A DNA stretch of 64,000 nucleotides. Origin: Gammaproteobacteria bacterium. GTDB taxonomy: Bacteria > Pseudomonadota > Gammaproteobacteria > Pseudomonadales > Pseudomonadaceae. The notes beneath the pieces were generated by a model. It saw only the letters and a program-made list of their open reading frames with translations, searched no databases and was not told the origin of the DNA. The position numbers and the translations under genes were made by a program. Numbering within the stretch: the first letter of the stretch is position 1; each line of letters starts with the position of its first letter. Location: positions 1-64,000 of the forward strand of contig JAHJYA010000029.1 of assembly GCA_018826895.1 (NCBI GenBank). Direction: 5' to 3'. Positions 50,951 through 60,910 of the stretch are shown here, one piece after another.

Positions 50951-51022
50951 CAACTGGCTCAAGCCGTTCGCTTCGCTCACTGCGGGACCGGCTAAAGCCG
51001 GCCCCTTAACCAAACGTTATGA
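50945..51022 (+). repeat. attC site C
   Basis: R'' ATATAAC (50945-50951), L'' TGGCTCAAG, L' CTTAACCA, R' GTTATGA (51016-51022). L'' carries one extra base relative to L'. Core hairpin CCGGCTAAAGCCGG. Confidence 0.92.
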
Positions 51023-51360
51023 ATATGAATGAATACACCACCACAATGGCAATGCTTGCACCTGAGCTGTTAATCCTTGCAGCAGGGTTTTCTTTGTTTG
51101 GCATTGCATCGTTGATATTTTCAATAAGACAACGCTCAGTTATTGCCTTTTTATCATTCGCGTTATTCATGCTCTGCGCCATTATAAAGCTCACAAAATT
51201 CTCAATAATGGCGTTCATTCCAATGCAATGCCCTAATGGCCAATGCAATCCAACAGAATTCAACCAGAAAATTCTAAATTTCTCGTTACTAATAGAACCT
51301 TATTTATTCCTAGCAGCTGCCATTTGCACAATCATTTACACGACCAAAAACAAAGCATAA
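51019..51360 (+). CDS. Cassette 4: small membrane protein
   Basis: A 113-residue protein with three hydrophobic segments (about 12-33, 40-62 and 88-107) and a Cys-containing loop (MQCPNGQCNP). I recognise no family. The first ATG lies inside the attC R' core (GTTATGA), so there is no room for a ribosome site within the cassette; a second ATG is two codons on. Expression would depend on the upstream cassette's transcript. Confidence 0.6.
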   Translation: MNMNEYTTTMAMLAPELLILAAGFSLFGIASLIFSIRQRSVIAFLSFALFMLCAIIKLTKFSIMAFIPMQCPNGQCNPTEFNQKILNFSLLIEPYLFLAAAICTIIYTTKNKA

Positions 51361-51373
51361 ACCGTGTGTAAAT

Positions 51374-51449
51374 GCACAACAAATGGTTCAAACCGTTCGC
51401 TCTGCTCACTGGGACGGGCTAAAGCCCGCCCCTTAACCAAATGTTAGGC
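51374..51449 (+). repeat. attC site D
   Basis: R'' GCACAAC (51374-51380), L'' TGGTTCAAA, L' CTTAACCA, R' GTTAGGC (51443-51449). Shares the core with sites A and C. Confidence 0.88.
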
Positions 51450-51470
51450 CTGCATCCCAATGGAGCACAC

Positions 51471-52187
51471 ATGAGCAATGGAGTTCTGCTTTTCAAAGGG
51501 ATGACAACAGGAATCCTGAATGGCGATTTTCAAATATCAATTAACGAAAACGGCGAACCCGACGCAAAGTTAATACTTTCCACCGCATATAACGTCATTC
51601 CAGTATGGCTTCGTATAGCAAAAGACAACTTAGATTTAGCAAAATTAGCACACGAAGCAATTCTGGAAAAATGGAACCAAAATTCAGATTATCAAAAATC
51701 ACTGCTAATAGCTGAACTAACGCCATCAATGCAAGTTATAGTTGCATGCGGCATAGCTCTTGATGGGCTATACGAAATGTTGCGACCTAACGCAAAAATA
51801 TCAGAGCAGGACATAAAATCTTGGAAGCGTAAACGCACCAGCCGAGGGGCCCAGATTTTTGAGATCATCAGGCGCTCGTACAGATTAAGCAACGATGCCA
51901 GTAAAAAAATTAAGCTAGCAATTTCACAAATAATTAAGCTGCGGGATATGGCCATCCATCCAAGTCTAGAGCTTAAGAACGCAGTTTTGAGGCCAGAGAT
52001 ATCCGTTGGAGTGGACTGGAAATTTAGTGCATTTCGCTTCGAAAACGCCAAAAACTGCCTAGAATCAACACTCAACATATTTATTCATTTACATGATCAT
52101 CCACGCCAAATAAAAGCCAACAGCACGGCAATGGAAAATATATTTCACGCACTGTATGAGCTGGCAGTCATTCAACCAAATGCCTAA
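51471..52187 (+). CDS. Cassette 5: hypothetical alpha-helical protein
   Basis: A 238-residue protein of unknown family. The central part (about 60-170) is helical and amphipathic with a basic stretch (KSWKRKRTSRG); the C-terminal part resembles HEPN-like or abortive-infection-type helices only loosely, through RDMAIHPSLELK, an R-x4-H-like pattern. I would not claim the function. GGAG precedes the ATG at 51471. Its stop overlaps the R'' heptamer at 52182. Confidence 0.6.
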   Translation: MSNGVLLFKGMTTGILNGDFQISINENGEPDAKLILSTAYNVIPVWLRIAKDNLDLAKLAHEAILEKWNQNSDYQKSLLIAELTPSMQVIVACGIALDGLYEMLRPNAKISEQDIKSWKRKRTSRGAQIFEIIRRSYRLSNDASKKIKLAISQIIKLRDMAIHPSLELKNAVLRPEISVGVDWKFSAFRFENAKNCLESTLNIFIHLHDHPRQIKANSTAMENIFHALYELAVIQPNA

Positions 52188-52188
52188 C
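52182..52188 (+). repeat. R'' half of the terminal attC
   Basis: GCCTAAC is the perfect complement of the cassette-5 start GTTAGGC. No matching L'/R' follows within 150 bp, so the last attC looks truncated or degenerate and marks the array's right edge. Confidence 0.7.
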
Positions 52189-52640
52189 AACTGTATATGG
52201 ACTCTCCCCACAAGCAGTGAGCAAAGCTTTTTCTTCTGCACCTGTCGTCAGCGCGGTTGCATTCGTATATCCAGCCTGTGATGGACGCTTGGCCCTGGCC
52301 ATTCTGTAGTTCGCGCAGCGGGGCCAAGCGTTCAATTGATCTTGTGCCCTCAGTGGTGGATGAAAAAAGCATCATCCACCCTACGGCCTCGCCTATCAAA
52401 GCTGTGCTACGGACCACAACCACAAGCACGTCATGGGGAAAGGAAACAGGTTGATCGCTCGGCTAACCCACTGCTCTGCCCAGGTTCTACCCGTCGCAAG
52501 AGAGCAACCCGCAACATTAATAGCTCCTGCCCCCCACCCCCACCATCTGATCCGCTTTTTATTGGAAAACCTGAGTCTGTTACCGGACCAGCCCTGCCCG
52601 CATCATTCGCCTCGCCTGATAAAGCCCGACGAGGCCCGTA
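52189..52640. other. Intergenic region right of the array
   Basis: No gene is supported; a minus-strand frame at 52184-52429 overlaps the palindrome at 52355-52380 and is judged spurious. The base composition returns to GC-rich by about 52250. The stretch presumably holds the ccoG promoter. Confidence 0.55.
52355..52380. repeat. Palindrome GGTGGATGA / TCATCCACC
   Basis: Perfect 9-bp arms separated by 8 bases (AAAAAGCA-rich loop). This is a second class of Pseudomonas palindrome, found just outside the cassette array. Confidence 0.85.
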
Positions 52641-54056
52641 ATGAGCGAACGAATTCCCGCGCAGATCATCGAGACCATTGACCCGCGCCAGCCTATCCGC
52701 CTGACCCCGTCACAAGCGGGCGGGCCGATTCATACCCGCAGTTTTAGCGGCCGTTTTCGTAACCTGCGCCTGTATGGCGCGGGTCTGCTGTTTCTGATCT
52801 TCTTCGGCACCGCCTGGCTGGACTGGGGTGGTCGCCAGGCGGTGTTGTGGAATTTGGCCGAGCACCGTTACTACATCTTTGGCGCGACCTTCTGGCCGCA
52901 GGATTTCATCCTGCTCTCGGCCCTGCTGATCATCGCGGCGTTTGGCTTGTTCACCATCACCGTGGTGGCCGGGCGGGTGTGGTGTGGCTACACCTGCCCG
53001 CAGAGCGTGTGGACCTGGGTATTTATGTGGGCCGAGAAGGTCACCGAGGGTGAGCGCAACCAGCGGATCAAGCTGGATGCGGCGCCCTGGTCACTGAACA
53101 AGCTGCTGCGGCGCAGTGCCAAGCACGGGATCTGGCTGGGCGTCAGCCTGCTTACGGCGGTGACCTTTATTGGTTATTTCACGCCGATCCGCGAGTTGGC
53201 CAGCGACCTGCTGCGCCTGCAACTGGCGGGCGGCACCCTGGTTTGGGTGCTGTTCTTTATGGCCGCCACTTACCTCAACGCCGGCTGGCTGCGCGAGAAG
53301 GTCTGCGTACACATGTGCCCCTACTCGCGCTTCCAGAGTGCAATGTTCGACGATGACACCCTGCTGGTGTCCTACGACGCCAAGCGTGGCGAAGACCGTG
53401 GCCCGCGTAAGAAGGACAGCGACCACAAGGCCGAAGGCCTCGGCGACTGCATCGACTGCACTATGTGCGTGCAGGTCTGCCCGACCGGTATCGATATCCG
53501 CGATGGCCTGCAGATCGACTGCATCAGTTGCGGCGCCTGCATCGATGCCTGCGATTCGATCATGGACAAGATGGGCTACGCCAGAGGCCTGGTTGGCTAC
53601 CACTCGGAGCGGCAACTGCAGGGCGGCAAGACTCACTGGCTGCGCCCCCGGCTGGTCGGCTATGGCATCGCTCTGGTGCTGATGTTCGGCGCCTTTGCCT
53701 GGGCCTTGAATGACCGTTCGATGCTCTCCATCGACTCGGCCAAGGACCGCAGCATGTTCCGCGAGAATCAGCTGGGGCAGATCGAAAATACCTATCTGCT
53801 CAAGGTGATCAACAAGACCCAACAGCCACAGCGCTATGGCCTGGCCCTGGTCGACAGCCCCGGCTTGCGCCTGGATGCGCCGCAACAGTTGCAGCTGAAC
53901 CCCGGGGAGATTCTCGATGTGCCGGTGACGGTGGTGCAGGAGAGCGACACGCTCGAAGCCAGCGCCCTGCCGGTGCGCTTCGCGATCCAAAACCTGGTCG
54001 ATGCCAGTGAGCAGGCGCAGACCCAGAGCACCTTTCTCTCGCCGCGCTGGCGCTGA
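52641..54056 (+). CDS. ccoG: Cytochrome oxidase accessory protein CcoG
   Basis: A 471-residue membrane protein that reduces copper for cbb3-type oxidase assembly. Five or so helices, a polyferredoxin-type domain with CIDCTMCVQVCP and CISCGACIDACD, and upstream Cys pairs (RVWCGYTCPQ, CVHMCPYS). A C-terminal Ig-like domain (about 375-465) completes the family form. No other cco genes are in view. Confidence 0.93.
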   Translation: MSERIPAQIIETIDPRQPIRLTPSQAGGPIHTRSFSGRFRNLRLYGAGLLFLIFFGTAWLDWGGRQAVLWNLAEHRYYIFGATFWPQDFILLSALLIIAAFGLFTITVVAGRVWCGYTCPQSVWTWVFMWAEKVTEGERNQRIKLDAAPWSLNKLLRRSAKHGIWLGVSLLTAVTFIGYFTPIRELASDLLRLQLAGGTLVWVLFFMAATYLNAGWLREKVCVHMCPYSRFQSAMFDDDTLLVSYDAKRGEDRGPRKKDSDHKAEGLGDCIDCTMCVQVCPTGIDIRDGLQIDCISCGACIDACDSIMDKMGYARGLVGYHSERQLQGGKTHWLRPRLVGYGIALVLMFGAFAWALNDRSMLSIDSAKDRSMFRENQLGQIENTYLLKVINKTQQPQRYGLALVDSPGLRLDAPQQLQLNPGEILDVPVTVVQESDTLEASALPVRFAIQNLVDASEQAQTQSTFLSPRWR

Positions 54057-54118
54057 CAGACATGGTTCGGCAACTCCCAGTAGACTGTGGCCTCCCCCTG
54101 GCCGCAGTCACGGATACG

Positions 54119-55528
54119 ATGAAACGCTACGAGAAATTCGCCGACCAGATTGCCGAACTGATTCGCTCTGGTGTGCTCGCTCCCGGCGAGAAGGTGCCGT
54201 CGGTGCGCCACGCCAGCCGTACTCATGGGGTCAGCCCGTCCACAGTGTTTCAGGCGTACTACCTGCTGGAAGACCGCGGCCTGATCCAGGCGCGCGCCCG
54301 CTCAGGCTACTTCGTTCGCGAGCTGGCGCGGCATTCCCTGGCTGAGCCGGAAACCAGCCAGCAGCCGACGCAGACCACCGAGGTGGATGTCAGCGAGCTG
54401 GTGTTCTCGGTACTCGCTTCGCTGAAAGACCCCGGCACCGTGCCGTTCGGCTCGGCCTTCCCCAGCCCGCAGCTGTTTCCTCTGCCGCGCTTGGCCCGCT
54501 CCATGGCGCAGAGCGTGCGTGATATGCCAGCGCAAGCGGTGATCGCCGATATGACTGAGGGCAACCCCAACCTGCGCCGGCAGATCGCTCTGCGTTATAT
54601 GGTCAGCGGCGTGATGCTGCCGCTGGAGGAACTGGTGATCACCAGCGGCGCCATGGAAGCGCTCAACCTCTGCCTGCAATGTGTGACTCAGCCAGGCGAT
54701 CTGGTGGCCATCGAGGCGCCGGCCTTCTACGCCACGCTGCAGGTGTTGGAGCGCTTGAAGCTCAAGGCCGTGGAGATACCAGTCAACCCGCGTGAAGGCA
54801 TCGACCTGGAGGTGCTCAGCGAGCGCCTGGCCGACCTGCCGATCAAGGCCTGCTGGTTTATGAGTAGCCTGCAGAACCCGCTCGGCGCGAGCATGAGCGA
54901 TGACAAAAAGGCCGCGTTGTACCAGCTGCTGCAGCGTCATCAGGTGCCGCTGATCGAAGATGATGTCTACGCCGAGCTGTATTTCGCCAGCCAGCCGCCC
55001 AAACCCGTGAAGAGCTTCGACCGCGAAGGACTGGTGATGCACTGCGGCTCGTTTTCCAAATGCCTGGCGCCGGGTTATCGGGTCGGCTGGGTGGCCGGCG
55101 GGCGCTATGCCGAGCAGATCAGCCGGCTCAAGCTGATGACCACCATCTCGCCCTCCGTACCGGCCCAGGCCGCCCTGGCCGATTACCTGCAACACGGCGG
55201 TTACGACCGCCACCTGCGCAAGCTACGCCATGCCCTGGAAGCACAGCAGGCGTCGATGCTGGCCTCAGCGGCGCGGCACTTTCCCACGAGCACCAAGGTG
55301 ACGCGGCCCAGTGGCGGCTACTTTCTCTGGTTCGAGTTCCCCGAACAGGTCGATGCACTGCGTCTGTTTCAGCTCGCCCTGGCCCAGGGCATCAGCCTGG
55401 CGCCGGGGCCGATCTTCTCCGCCACCCGGCGCTTTGGTAACTGCGCACGGTTGAACTACGGCCACCCCTGGGGCGCCGAGAGTGAACAGGCGATGGCGGT
55501 GCTGGGGCGGATTCTCGCTTCGTTCTAG
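54119..55528 (+). CDS. MocR-type GntR/aminotransferase regulator
   Basis: A 469-residue fusion of an N-terminal GntR winged helix (1-70) and a fold-type I aminotransferase-like domain. The PLP Schiff-base Lys314 (SFSKCLAPGYRVGW), Asn253, Asp281/282 and Tyr284 are present, so PLP binding is likely. Such proteins are transcription factors that sense PLP adducts; the target is unknown. Start at 54119; the longer frame to 54062 overlaps nothing but has no family text. Confidence 0.88.
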   Translation: MKRYEKFADQIAELIRSGVLAPGEKVPSVRHASRTHGVSPSTVFQAYYLLEDRGLIQARARSGYFVRELARHSLAEPETSQQPTQTTEVDVSELVFSVLASLKDPGTVPFGSAFPSPQLFPLPRLARSMAQSVRDMPAQAVIADMTEGNPNLRRQIALRYMVSGVMLPLEELVITSGAMEALNLCLQCVTQPGDLVAIEAPAFYATLQVLERLKLKAVEIPVNPREGIDLEVLSERLADLPIKACWFMSSLQNPLGASMSDDKKAALYQLLQRHQVPLIEDDVYAELYFASQPPKPVKSFDREGLVMHCGSFSKCLAPGYRVGWVAGGRYAEQISRLKLMTTISPSVPAQAALADYLQHGGYDRHLRKLRHALEAQQASMLASAARHFPTSTKVTRPSGGYFLWFEFPEQVDALRLFQLALAQGISLAPGPIFSATRRFGNCARLNYGHPWGAESEQAMAVLGRILASF

Positions 55529-55719
55529 GATCTATTGACGTTTTGTTCGCGGGCAGCAGTCGACGCTGGTGCACACAGCGCCCCTACGAAGTCAGAATCC
55601 GCACGGCCAACGGCTTACTAGAGCGCGTAGCAGCCGAAACCTTTGCTTGAACTTTTCTCTCGGCATTCGCCTGGCGGCTCGGCTAACGTAGCGGCCCGAC
55701 TTTGCGAGATTCACGCTAT

Positions 55720-56784
55720 ATGGACTCGATTACCCAGGCCGTCCTCGGCGCCACTATTCAAGGCGCCCTGCTCGGCCGCTGGCAAGGCCGCAAGGCCCTG
55801 CTGTATGGCGCCATGCTCGCCACCCTGCCGGACCTGGATGTGGTCATCGACTATGGCGACGCCGTTGCCGACATGACCTACCACCGTGGCTTCAGCCATT
55901 CGCTGTTCGTCCTCAGCGGCCTGGCACTGCTGCTGACCTGGCTGACTCGACGCTTCCGGCACAACCCCGGTTATTCAGCACAACGCCTGTTTCTGACCTT
56001 GTGGCTGGTGCTGATTACCCATCCCTTGCTCGACGCTTTCACCAGTTATGGCACCCAGTTGTTCTGGCCGCTCACCCCCATCCCCACGGCCTGGTCGAGT
56101 ATTTTCATCATCGACCCGGTGTACAGCGTGCCGCTGATTGTCGCCGTGGTTGCAGGGTTACTGTTTGGCTTGCAGGGCAAGACGCCGCGCGCGCCCATGA
56201 TCGCCCTGGCGCTGTCGACCCTGTACCTGGGCAGCACCCTGGTCGGCAAGAGTATGGCCGAACAGCGGGTACAGTCCCAACTGGCCGAGCAAGGGATACA
56301 GGCCGAGGCATTGTTCAGCACGCCGACACCGTTCAACAGCCTGCTCTGGCGGGTGATCGTTGTGGATGGTGAGCAGTATCACGAGGCCCTGGTCGGCTGG
56401 TTCGATGACGCGCCCCCGCAACTCGCCAGCATGCCCCGTGGCACAGCCCTGGCCGCAGCGCTGGCCGACTCGCCGATGCATGCACGGCTGCAGTGGTTCA
56501 CCGACGACATGTTGCGCTACGACCGCATCGACGACCGCCTGATCGTCACCGATATTCGCCTGGGCATGACCGGCTTTCACCCCTTTCGCTTCGACTTCGC
56601 CCACTGGCAAGATGGCGCCTGGCAGCTACAGACACCGGTCGAGCGCTGGCCTGTGGAGCGCGGCGACATGGCGCGCCTGAAACAGCTTGGCCAACGCATC
56701 TGGCAGCCGGATACGCCGATTCCGCTGGCCAGCTGGGCCGGTGAGCTGAATCGACCACCGCTGGCCGGCAGCAGCGCGCAGTAA
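55720..56784 (+). CDS. YdjM-type membrane metal-dependent hydrolase
   Basis: A 354-residue protein whose N-terminal half is a YdjM/DUF457-type membrane domain with conserved DLD and HRGFSHSLF motifs and [12 protein letters not shown], resembling metal-dependent membrane hydrolases. The C-terminal half (about 190-350) is soluble. The substrate is unknown. Confidence 0.85.
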   Translation: MDSITQAVLGATIQGALLGRWQGRKALLYGAMLATLPDLDVVIDYGDAVADMTYHRGFSHSLFVLSGLALLLTWLTRRFRHNPGYSAQRLFLTLWLVLITHPLLDAFTSYGTQLFWPLTPIPTAWSSIFIIDPVYSVPLIVAVVAGLLFGLQGKTPRAPMIALALSTLYLGSTLVGKSMAEQRVQSQLAEQGIQAEALFSTPTPFNSLLWRVIVVDGEQYHEALVGWFDDAPPQLASMPRGTALAAALADSPMHARLQWFTDDMLRYDRIDDRLIVTDIRLGMTGFHPFRFDFAHWQDGAWQLQTPVERWPVERGDMARLKQLGQRIWQPDTPIPLASWAGELNRPPLAGSSAQ

Positions 56785-56861
56785 CAGGATCTAGCGGCGC
56801 CTACAGAGGCGCCGTGCATGGTCTAGGCTCAACTCCAACCTTTACCCGTTGGAGTATGGCC

Positions 56862-58469
56862 ATGAATATCCGACAGAAAATGATCGCCTGTGGCGCGATC
56901 AGCGTACTGGCAGCCGCTCTACTGGGCAGCATCGGGTTCTGGGGGCAGACTCGCCTGGCTGGTGCCCTTAACGAAAACCAGTTGAGTGTCAGCGCCCTGC
57001 GCAACCACCTGGAAGGCGACATGATGCACGACGCCCTGCGCGCCGATGTACTCGCCGCCTTCTATATCGACCCCGCTGACAGCGCAGCGGTGACCCAGGT
57101 ACGCGATGACCTGCGCGCGCACAGCGAATGGTTTACTCGCACCCTGAATGACAACGCCAAGTTGCCGCTCAGTGCCGATATCCGCCAAGCCATCAGCGAG
57201 TCGCAACCGGCTCTGGCCAGTTACATTCAGCAGGCCGAAGGCATCGTCAACCTGGCCCTGACTGACCCGCAGGCCGCACGCCAGCAGATGGCCGCTTTCG
57301 ATGCCAGTTTCGGTGATCTGGAAGAAAAGAACGAAGCCCTCAGCGGCCTGATCGAGGCGCACTCGGCGCAAACCCGCAGCGAAGGTGAGGCCGCCGTGGA
57401 ACAGGCCGCCTGGTTACTGATTGGCGGCATTCTGCTGGTCTGCTGCTTGCTCTGCCTGCTCACCACCCAGTTGATGAAAGCGGTATTGCGGCCACTGGAG
57501 AAGATTATTGGGGTGGCGCGCAACATTGCTCAGGGCAACCTGCGCAGCACCATCAGCATCGACAGCAATGATGAGGCCGGGCAACTGCAGCAGGCACTGG
57601 CGGACATGCAGGACAACCTGCGTAAGATGATCGACAGCATTCGCCAGGAAGGTGAACAGTTACAGCAAACCGCGCACAGCCTCAGCGGCGCCTCGCAGAA
57701 CATCGTGCGCAGCACCACGGAAGGGTCGCAAAGCGCCAGCAGCATGGCCGCGGCCATGGAACAGATGATCGGAAACATCGAACAGATCGCCGGCCACGCG
57801 CGCAGTGCCCAGCAAATTTCCTCCCACTCCGAACACCTGGCCAGCAATGGCGGCCAGGTGATCATGGGCGTGGTCGATGGCATGAGCCGGATTGCCGAAG
57901 CGGTCAACGAATCCAGCGCCACCATCACCGCGTTAGGCGAGTCATCCGAGGAAATTCATTCGATCATCCAGGTGATCAAGAGCATTGCCGAACAAACCAA
58001 CCTGCTCGCCCTCAACGCCGCCATCGAGGCGGCGCGCGCTGGCGAGGCCGGCCGTGGCTTTGCCGTGGTGGCTGACGAGGTCCGCAACCTGGCTGCGCGC
58101 ACCGCGCAGTCGACCCAGGAAATCACCGGGATGATCGAGCGCATCCGCACCAGCACCGAACAGGCGGTCAACAGCATGCAAACCGGGGTCACTCGGGTCA
58201 GCGATGGCGTGACCCTGGCGCGGCAGGCTGGGGAATCAATCAGTGAAATCCGCGGTGGCGCACAGCGCGCGGCCGAAGTGGTGGAAGAGATATCGCAGAC
58301 CATCGGCGAACAGAGCCGCGCCAGTAGCGAAGTGGCGCAGCAGGTCGAACATATCGCACAGATGTCGCAGCAGAATAGCCGCACCGTCAATGAGCTAGCC
58401 GACGCAGCGCAAAGCCTGGATCGCGTGGCGCGCAGCATGCAGAGCGCGGTGCTGCAGTTCCAGACCTAA
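56862..58469 (+). CDS. Methyl-accepting chemotaxis protein
   Basis: A 535-residue chemoreceptor: helix 1 at about 7-27, a periplasmic all-helical sensor, helix 2 at about 185-208, HAMP and a signalling domain with [23 protein letters not shown] precedes the ATG at 56862 by seven bases. The ligand is unknown. Confidence 0.9.
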   Translation: MNIRQKMIACGAISVLAAALLGSIGFWGQTRLAGALNENQLSVSALRNHLEGDMMHDALRADVLAAFYIDPADSAAVTQVRDDLRAHSEWFTRTLNDNAKLPLSADIRQAISESQPALASYIQQAEGIVNLALTDPQAARQQMAAFDASFGDLEEKNEALSGLIEAHSAQTRSEGEAAVEQAAWLLIGGILLVCCLLCLLTTQLMKAVLRPLEKIIGVARNIAQGNLRSTISIDSNDEAGQLQQALADMQDNLRKMIDSIRQEGEQLQQTAHSLSGASQNIVRSTTEGSQSASSMAAAMEQMIGNIEQIAGHARSAQQISSHSEHLASNGGQVIMGVVDGMSRIAEAVNESSATITALGESSEEIHSIIQVIKSIAEQTNLLALNAAIEAARAGEAGRGFAVVADEVRNLAARTAQSTQEITGMIERIRTSTEQAVNSMQTGVTRVSDGVTLARQAGESISEIRGGAQRAAEVVEEISQTIGEQSRASSEVAQQVEHIAQMSQQNSRTVNELADAAQSLDRVARSMQSAVLQFQT

Positions 58470-58499
58470 AGGCGAAGGCTTGTGATGGGTAATGGCGGT

Positions 58500-58690
58500 G
58501 TAGGAGCGAATTTATTCGCGATGGTGTTGCGATTATTCGATGGTTCCCACGCTCTGCGTGGGAACCACGCCTGGGAGGCTCTGCGCCCGTTGTAACAAGA
58601 CGCGGAGCGTCTCTTGCAACATGCCCACACGGACGGTTCGACGTGGGAACGATCATCGCGAATAAAGGCTAGGCGCCCCTTCGCTCCTAC
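58500..58690. repeat. REP element containing a nested second palindrome
   Basis: Outer arms GTAGGAGCGAATTTATTCGC (58500) and TTCGCTCCTAC (58680-58690, after GGCTAGGCGCC). Inserted between them is a different element, listed separately. Confidence 0.85.
58542..58650. repeat. Nested GTTCCCACG palindromic element
   Basis: The inner element starts GGTTCCCACGC-TCT-GCGTGGGAACC (11-bp hairpin, 58542-58566) and ends CGTGGGAAC (58642-58650), giving terminal inverted copies of GTTCCCACG. It sits inside an otherwise intact REP. Confidence 0.8.
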
Positions 58691-58703
58691 AGGGCCAAGC
58701 CCA

Positions 58704-60656
58704 TCAGATGCGGAACTGCCGCACCAGCCCCTGCAGCTCGACACCCAGGCGCGCCAGTTCGGCGCTGGAGGCGGCGGTTTGTTCACTGGCACTGGCGCTT
58801 TGCTCGCCAATGTCACGTACCCGCGTCACGCTCTCGCTGATGGTCTCGGCCACCGCGCTCTGCTCTTCGGCAGCGGCGGCGATCTGCTGATTCATCTGCT
58901 CGATGGTGCTGACTGCCAGGGTGATGCGTCCCAAGGCAGCGCCCGCCTCGGCCGCCAGGCTGACGGTACGCTGGGTCATACTGCGGCTGCTCTGCATCTT
59001 TTCCACCGCAGCCTTGGCCATGCGCTGCAGGCTGACAATCAGTTGCTCGATCTCTTCGGTGGAGTCCTGGGCACGCTTGGCCAGTGCCCGCACTTCGTCC
59101 GCCACCACCGCGAAACCACGGCCTTGCTCACCGGCACGCGCAGCCTCGATTGCCGCGTTGAGTGCCAGCAGGTTGGTCTGCTCGGCGACGTTGCGGATCA
59201 CTTCCAGCACGCTGCCGATGCGCCCGCTTTCCTGGTTCAGTGCTTCGATGGACTCGGCCGACTGTTCAACCTCGCCAGCTAACTGGCCAATCTGGCCAAC
59301 GGCCTGCTGCACCACGCTGTTGCCCTGCTGCGCTTCGCTGTCGGCATCACGCGCGGCCAAAGACGCCTGTTCAGCATTCTGCGCCACCTCCTGCACGGTA
59401 GCGGCCATCTCGTGCATCGCGGTGGCGGTCTGTTCGGTTTCCTGCTTTTGCGTCTGCACGCCCGCGCTGGTTTGCGCGGTAATCGCCGACAGTTGCTCGG
59501 CAGCGGCGGCAATCTGCGTGACGCTGCCACCAATACGCCCAACCAGGCTGCGCAGGCTGACAGTCATCGCCTGCATGGCGGCCATCAGTTGGCCAACCTC
59601 GTCGGCGCGTTGCACCGCTAGGTCCTGGCTCAGGTCACCACCGGCAATGCGCTGGGCAAAACTTACCGCCAGACGCAGCGGGCTGACGATGGAGCGGGAA
59701 ATCAGCAGCGCGGAACAGATGCCGATCAGCACCGCCGCAGCACCCATCAGGCCAAGCAACAGCAGCACCTGGCGGCTCTCGGCGCTCATCGCCTCTTCCT
59801 GCTGAACCTTCGCCTCATCGGCCAGGGCCAGGACGGCGCGGGCCTTTTCGATCATCGCGGTTTCGATTTCACTGTTCTGCTGGCGCACTTGCTGATAATT
59901 GGCGAAGGCGTCCTGATAGCGCTTGAGAGCGACCAGTGAGGTTTCGATCGTGGCCTTCTGGCTGTCATCCAGCCAGATAGTCAGGTTGCGGGCGATTGAG
60001 GTTTGTTCCTCGCTGATCAGCGACCAGTTTTCCAACGCCTCGGCGGAGCCGTCGATGATGTACTGGCTCTCGTTGCTGCGCAGGTCGAGCATGCGCTTGC
60101 TCAGGCCTGATGCGGTTTCGGCAAGGGTCAGCGGATCACTGCCACGCAATTTGTCGCCTTGCAGGCGCAGCTCGCGAACGGCGTCGTACATGTCCAGTTC
60201 GACGATATCGAACTGCTCGCGGGCCTCAGTAGCGGCCTCGTCCATTTGCTGCCGGGCGGCGCGTGCTTTGTCGCGCTGGGCAACGAATGCTTCAAACTGC
60301 CCCAGATAGTCCGCAGTCGCCTGTTCCATGGTCTGCAGGCGCGCGCGCGGTTCACTCGCAGCGCCTTCGGCGCGCTGGTTCAACAGTGCGCGAACATCAC
60401 TCAGGGCCTTGCGCACTTGCTCGGCCCGGGCGGGATCGCCACTGATCGCAAAGTCACGTTCCATGCGCCGGGCCTGGAGGATCATCGCGTCCACCTCGGA
60501 GAACTGGCTGACCTGCTGATGACGCTCAAGTACCGAGCTGACCGAGAAGAACCCGGTGCCGGTCACCATGACGGTCAGTAACAGCACCAGGCCGAAACCA
60601 AGCAGGAGTTTCTTGCCCACGGCAAGATCGGTGAACAGGCGGGTAGCAGACGACAT
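58704..60656 (-). CDS. Methyl-accepting chemotaxis protein, large sensor
   Basis: A 650-residue chemoreceptor with helix 1 at about 14-35 and a long helical periplasmic sensor (about 40-300, about twice the size of a simple four-helix bundle, consistent with a helical bimodular HBM-type domain). Helix 2 is at about 300-320, then HAMP and the signalling tip [20 protein letters not shown]. Convergent with the other MCP across the nested repeat. Confidence 0.88.
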   Translation of the reverse strand: MSSATRLFTDLAVGKKLLLGFGLVLLLTVMVTGTGFFSVSSVLERHQQVSQFSEVDAMILQARRMERDFAISGDPARAEQVRKALSDVRALLNQRAEGAASEPRARLQTMEQATADYLGQFEAFVAQRDKARAARQQMDEAATEAREQFDIVELDMYDAVRELRLQGDKLRGSDPLTLAETASGLSKRMLDLRSNESQYIIDGSAEALENWSLISEEQTSIARNLTIWLDDSQKATIETSLVALKRYQDAFANYQQVRQQNSEIETAMIEKARAVLALADEAKVQQEEAMSAESRQVLLLLGLMGAAAVLIGICSALLISRSIVSPLRLAVSFAQRIAGGDLSQDLAVQRADEVGQLMAAMQAMTVSLRSLVGRIGGSVTQIAAAAEQLSAITAQTSAGVQTQKQETEQTATAMHEMAATVQEVAQNAEQASLAARDADSEAQQGNSVVQQAVGQIGQLAGEVEQSAESIEALNQESGRIGSVLEVIRNVAEQTNLLALNAAIEAARAGEQGRGFAVVADEVRALAKRAQDSTEEIEQLIVSLQRMAKAAVEKMQSSRSMTQRTVSLAAEAGAALGRITLAVSTIEQMNQQIAAAAEEQSAVAETISESVTRVRDIGEQSASASEQTAASSAELARLGVELQGLVRQFRI

Positions 60657-60910
60657 AAACAGCTCCAGTCATTCTTGTTCAACAACCTCAAAGCGCGCCG
60701 CACAGGCCGCAGCTCGGACATTTTTACCCGTGCGCCTTGAAGGTGGTTCGGTTACAGGGCAACGCCTGTACCAAGCCTACACCGCTGTGTCGGCCGGGAT
60801 CGTCAATTCATGAGGTTAGGCGCTCACCGGGCTCAACACTGTTGATAGGCGCCCACAAAACAGAGATTAGTACAGGGATGACAGCGTTTTGCCAGCCCGG
60901 TGAAACAAAA

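Larger units (their letters stand above)
49341..52188 (+). mobile_element. Integron gene-cassette array (CALIN segment)
   Basis: Five AT-rich plus-strand ORFs, each followed by an attC recombination site. Start R' and end R'' heptamers of each cassette pair up: GTTATGC/GCATAAA (6 of 7), GTTATCC/GGATAAC, GTTATAT/ATATAAC (both 7 of 7), GTTATGA/GCACAAC (5 of 7) and GTTAGGC/GCCTAAC (7 of 7). This is expected only if each unit was once a circle carrying its own attC. No intI tyrosine recombinase gene and no attI are in the window. Three sites share a nearly identical 60-bp core, as in chromosomal arrays of environmental pseudomonads. Confidence 0.9.

Noticed and set aside
51471..52187. Cassette 5 as a HEPN or abortive-infection toxin
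   Set aside because: Only a loose R-x4-H-like pattern; not enough to name a family.
49341..52188. CRISPR array as an explanation for the regularly spaced repeats
   Set aside because: Repeats are about 76 bp, hairpin-forming, and spaced by whole ORFs of 300-720 bp, with complementary end heptamers, which fits attC sites and not CRISPR.
52184..52429. Minus-strand frame of 81 residues right of the array
   Set aside because: It runs through the GGTGGATGA palindrome and overlaps the end of cassette 5 without family text or ribosome site.
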